Part shown: positions 59,576 through 64,000 of the stretch, piece by piece
Layout of the letters: the number at the start of each line of letters is the position of its first letter
Numbering within the stretch: position 1 is the stretch's first letter
Source: Lingula anatina
Taxonomy: Eukaryota > Brachiopoda > Lingulata > Lingulida > Lingulidae
Direction of reading: 5' to 3'
DNA: 64,000 bases
Assembly: GCF_001039355.2 (NCBI RefSeq)
Contig: NW_019775292.1
Span: 20,666-84,665, forward strand
The notes under the pieces: generated by a model
The model's input: the letters and a program-made list of their open reading frames with translations, nothing else
Told to the model about the DNA's origin: nothing
The model's database searches: none
Translations under genes and position numbers: made by a program

Positions 59576-62500
59576 TTAGAAGCCGTCGTTGTGAAGTTTT
59601 GCTATTTCAATGTTAAGCCAGGTGGAGCCCTGTGAAAAAATGAAAACAAAAACATTTAATTCAGATCAAATCTATCCCAAAAATGGTCTACCCTAAAAGC
59701 ATTCACACCAAATCCAGCAGTTTTGTTGATAGAAGCTGATATGACTGAATGCCAGTGACTTTCAATGAGAGGCAATCAATAATTTTTAAAAAATAAAAGA
59801 AATTCTAAACAGTAATGGCAAATTAAAAGTGTTTATGTAATACATATAAAAAGAAGCAAGAATACTAAAAAATAACTTTTCATCTAGAAAAACTATGCAA
59901 GGAAACATACTACAACTATTTCAGCAAGAAAAAAATTCACAACAAAGAGAAATGGTAATGAAGTGACTGTGTACAGGGTTTTGTCACAGAAAAAATAACA
60001 TTTTCTAGCCTTTTGAATGATATTATTTCCTACCAACTATCCAACTACAAAATTCGAATAAAATTCTAATTTTTATATTCCAACTAAATACACTTTCTTC
60101 AGATCACCCTTTTTTTGCATGGCTAAGGCCGAATGAACTGCTATGTGCACACCTTACATTTTTTCTTTAATATGCAATAACTGAATTGGAATAATAATTA
60201 AATCAAATTTTATTATAATATATATAATTACAGGTTATCTATCTGAAAATGGAAAATCAAACGATTCAACACAATGAAAACCCTGTACACTATCATTTCA
60301 AGTTACCAAGTAACAGAAAAGAAAGAAAAAGCAGACTTTTTTTTTTTAAATCTTAAGTGACAAATCACATCTTTTTCTTTCTCCACGTTATGGTTCTTTG
60401 GCTTTATCATGGTTATAATGAATATAAAAAGGAAAAGGAAAAGGAGCTGGTTTAAAAAGTAAAGTCTAAAATTAAGAATCATATCCTTTTCTTTCTCCTC
60501 TTATTATTTTTGGACTTTATTTTGACTGTGATAACAGTGGCAGTGTGGTGGTCACTCACAGAGGTACTAATGGAGTCTTCCTCCGTAGTATTACTGTACA
60601 ATCTTGGGCGGCGGACAGGCTCGGGCAGTGTAGGGTAGGGCTCAAACTGACCACTGTCTATACCAGAAAAGTCAGAGTCCATCTCTCCCAGGTCAACTGC
60701 ACTGACCACACCACTGTGCTCCAGACCTCTGTAAAATAAATGTCATATCTATTTATTTACATGTCTATTCATTTTGATTATTAATCACTGTACATTTTAC
60801 AATAAGTAAGGTATATTATAGTCAGCATACTGAAGATAAGGAAAATACTAAAATTAGCTGAGCTGAAAACCTAGACCTGGATAAATATTCCTTTGTGTGT
60901 GTCTGTACTTCATTAATTTTTTTCCAAAAAATTAATATCACACTATAAACATATTCTTTAGTAAAGACAACTACAGTTAATTTTGTAATAACATGAAAAT
61001 ACCTTGCATTATGCTTTAAGTATTTTTAAAAATTCAAAGGACAATGATAAATCATTTCATAAACTGCCATTAAAGAAAACGATTACATGTCCATTGAACT
61101 TGTAATGTAAAATAACAGTTTTAAAATAATCGATCTATTAAATTGCCACACTAAAGAAAAGCAGAATAGTCTTAAATTAAAATTTCAAACACATATTCTT
61201 ATCTACCTATCTCTTCTTTGGTCAGAGGAATTTTTTATGTTCACACTCCAGTGGTCATTGGTAACAGACACCTGCTGCTGCCCACTGCTACCATACTCCC
61301 TCTGATGAGAATTTGGTGGGGCCTGCCTATTAGGCAAATGCTCACTGCTACTGTATGCCTCCTGGCAAGCATTTAGTGGCCTCTGCCCAGTAGTTGAGCC
61401 CTCACTGGCCCCATAAGTCCTGTCATAAGGCTTGGGAGGAGGCAGGCCTGTAGCTTGTGTGAGGTACTTGTCTATCAGCTTATCAGCGTATCTTCTCTCC
61501 TCTGGGGACAACTTGTTGGGCTCCGTGGCCCTGGAAGATGACTTTCAATTAATACATCTTGAAAAATGTAATGAACATTTTGAGCACACCCATAATATCT
61601 TCATTAATTACAAAAATCGGTTGTCACATAAATTTATATACCAAAATAAACAATTGAGCTTACACAGTGATATGTATATGCACAGGCAAGCAGACATGCA
61701 CACAGACACAGATACCTTTTTGATACTTGCTCAAATTCCATGCTGAGGTCACGAACTGCAAAACTTTGGTTCAGAGTGGACTCAGTAGCACCATCATTTG
61801 ACCTGTTGACCTTTTCCTGACCCTCAACTGACCTCTTGCTGGTATCTCTGACCTGGTAATACTTATCAATACTGGTGTCAAAGCTGGCACCACTGGTGTG
61901 CCTGTCACCAAATCCACCAGATGGCGACAGGTGTCTATCCCCAGATCCTCTGAAGGGAGACAGATGTCTGTCACCAGCAGTTGGCGATGAGTTCAAATAC
62001 TTCTTCTCAATGGCTTCAGCAGCCTGTCTCTGACTGTCATCCAAACTGTGCTGACTGCCATCAAGATGGCTGAAGCTGTAGGTGCTGTTCTGTGGTGCTG
62101 AAGTCTGACTGACTCTCCTGGGATTTCTGGTCTTGTTTTTGTCCCCCAGTCCATATTTCTTATCTACCTCCTCCAGAAAATGCTGACTGAATGAATACTG
62201 AGAAGAATCTAACTCTGATACGGTCATTGTGGTGTCAGGATTGGTAAGGGGGCTACCCTGGGGCCTTCCTGGCCCCTGGGGACTCGAAACCCTTGTATTA
62301 GTCAGAGACCTGCTCCTCCCTAGAGGGCGCTGATGACTGTCACTTCTGTGTCTCAGCGGCGGGGATCCCACACCTCTGGTTCTCATCCACCTTGGGGGTG
62401 ACCTTGGTGACCTTCCCCTTTGTTCCAGTTCAGGGGCCTGATAATCACTTTGCCTTTTGCCATCTACATCTCCTGATTTATCTTCCCTTTTACTATTCAC

Positions 62501-64000
62501 TTGATCCCGAAAACCAGGCCTATCTGGGTTCTTGCTACCTTTGGTGTATTTAGACCTTGGCAACTCTTTATATTCCTCCTCTGATGTAACAGCTTCTGGC
62601 TCCAGCTGTGAGAATTCTCTCACCTCCATCCTCTGCGCCACAGTCTCTCGTATCAATCCACCCCCTGGGCTGTGTCTGTTCTCCTGGCGACTGCTAGAAA
62701 CAGTAGTCTTCGAAACGTAAATACCCCCTCTTTGAGCCTCACCATCCTTCCCATGGTGATATGGATTATGATACAAGTCTCTCATATTAGCCCCATGCTG
62801 TGTTGGGGATCTAGAGGGGACTGAGCCAGTTTCAGATGCTCTCTCGTAGCCAACCTGCCTACTTTGGTCCTTATTTTGAGGAAGAGAAGACCGCCCCCTG
62901 TCAGCACTTTCATGAGGCTTGGATGAAGAATAAAGTGGAGACCTCTGGTGGTCTACAGGTGCCCTGGAGTGTACTGGAGCAGCTCTTGTGTCCTGGTGCT
63001 CCTTGTGACCAGCATGACTGGCCCTGGTTTGGTAGTATAGCCTCTGTTCTATGTCAGACTGGAGGGCTGCTTGTCTGTGATCCTTAGCTCCTTTGGACCT
63101 TCCATCTTCAAACCTGTCTATAGTCCTTGCAGGCGCAGCGTACTCCCTTCTTTGTCCCATGTTTTCTTTGTGTCTGGTCTCTGAGGCTGTACTACATTCC
63201 TGTGCTTCCTTGTGCCTGTTTTCAAACTTCATCCCGTGTGCCGGGTTTTCTGTCCTGTGTCCTGCATATTCTGTCCTGCCTCCTGGGTGCTCTTTCCCAT
63301 GTTCCATGTCCCTTGTTTGTCGATCATCAGATACAGCCCTGGAAGGACTGCTTGCCATCAGTGGCTCCCCCATGTGGATAGCTGTACCACCAGATACACG
63401 GCTAGAGCTGCTGGTATTGCTACTCTGTGGAGTACCTAACAATGGAGCACCTGACCTTGACTCATCATGACCGCTGTCAAGATTCAATCTGGGTACCACC
63501 GACTGTGACTGGGTGTTATTCCACTTCTCAGGTGTAACTGTGAGTGAACCCACTTTTTTCACAGGCGTGGAATAATTTGAACCTTCCCTTTTTTCAGGAG
63601 GCAGTTTCCGTAAACCTTCATGAGTGTCTGGAGTCAGTGGCGTCAAAGCTTCTAGAGGTTCCCTTTGGCCGACTGGAAGTGTCTCCACCCAAGCTGCTGT
63701 CTGTGCCAGGTGTTTTGGCGTGGATGTCACAGGCTCTCTCCGTGAGTGACGCGGGTGATCCTGGGGGTTCTCTCCAACAGGGTCCTTTCTCAACTTCTCA
63801 TCTAATTTAATTGTAACTTTGACGTTTAAGTCGCCCAGATTTTTCACAACTTCACCTTTATTTCCCGGTGTCGTGTTGGCATTAGTAACGGCTGGGTGTC
63901 TGTCATGGGCAGTGTGCGGTTTGGCAAGAGCAAGGCGATTTGTTGAGCGTGGGTAAGTATAATGGTCTGAGGACCGCTGGTCAGTTGAGTGACTAGAAGG
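59576..64000 (-). CDS. Unrecognised Ser/Arg/Pro-rich protein with repeated K-x-Y modules, 5' partial
   Basis: A minus-strand gene open to the right window edge. Exons: 64000-61716, 61530-61207, 60728-60560 and 59629-59576, giving 943 residues to the TAA (tail GSTWLNIEIAKLHNDGF). If the GTGAGT donor at 60559 is not used, the frame reads on to a TGA at 60479 with a Lys-rich tail (KIKSKNNKRRKKRI) that looks like intron sequence. Most of the protein is low-complexity: charged, Gln/His/Ser-rich, with RSPRSPPRW and RSRSLT patches. The C-terminal third repeats a module of S-F followed by a short helix ending K-x-Y: YSFSQHFLEEVDKKYG, AAEAIEKKYLNS, ASFDTSIDKYYQ, MEFEQVSKRY, ERRYADKLIDKYL. Between them, GDRH(L/T)S occurs three times. 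No catalytic domain, signal peptide or membrane segment is visible. It may be a scaffold or cytoskeletal protein; no function is assigned. Confidence 0.7.

Noticed and set aside
62836-63810. Several plus-strand frames opposite the large right-hand exon
   Set aside because: They are shadows of the long minus-strand coding exon, which has continuous bias and in-phase splicing.

Overview
This is animal nuclear DNA: AT-rich, packed with spliced genes (GT..AG introns from about 150 bases to several kilobases), dense microsatellites and many small non-autonomous DNA transposons. The gene set (ER glucosidase II alpha, a Cactus/IkappaB homologue, a follistatin-like 4/5 protein) and the style of dispersed repeats fit an invertebrate bilaterian, most plausibly a lophotrochozoan such as a mollusc. 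The species cannot be fixed from the sequence alone. Exon structures were built by hand by joining frames across splice sites; each one closes in frame.

Layout: (1) 407-785, minus strand: the first two coding exons of a PH-domain protein that runs off the left edge. (2) 1708-14834, plus strand: a complete 23-exon glucosidase II alpha subunit gene (GANAB type, 968 aa). Its introns hold a gutted Tc1/mariner element and two large palindromes. (3) 14835-18843: intergenic/3'UTR sequence. (4) 18844-21630, minus strand: a complete five-exon IkappaB/Cactus gene (389 aa) with a DSGFGS phosphodegron and six ankyrin repeats. Consensus NF-kappaB sites sit upstream of it, inside its last intron and in the downstream intergenic DNA, which suggests a feedback-regulated inhibitor. 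(5) 21.9-27.4 kb: a repeat-rich intergenic region. (6) 27461-53947, plus strand: a complete 15-exon follistatin-like 4/5 gene (995 aa: signal peptide, follistatin/Kazal module, a lysine-rich insertion, EF-hand, two Ig domains, C-terminal propeller-like region). Its large introns carry most of the transposon remnants. (7) 53948-59575: 3'UTR/intergenic DNA between convergent genes. (8) 59576-64000, minus strand: the 3' part of an unrecognised gene for a low-complexity, Ser/Arg/Pro-rich protein. It has a repeated short module ending in K-x-Y and two possible C-termini.

The genes do not form a pathway; they are ordinary neighbours. The most interesting signals are the kappaB-site cluster around the IkappaB gene, the unrecognised modular protein at the right edge, a set of small inverted-repeat elements flanked by 5-bp direct repeats, and repeated copying of 5' splice-site sequences into several introns of the follistatin-like gene.
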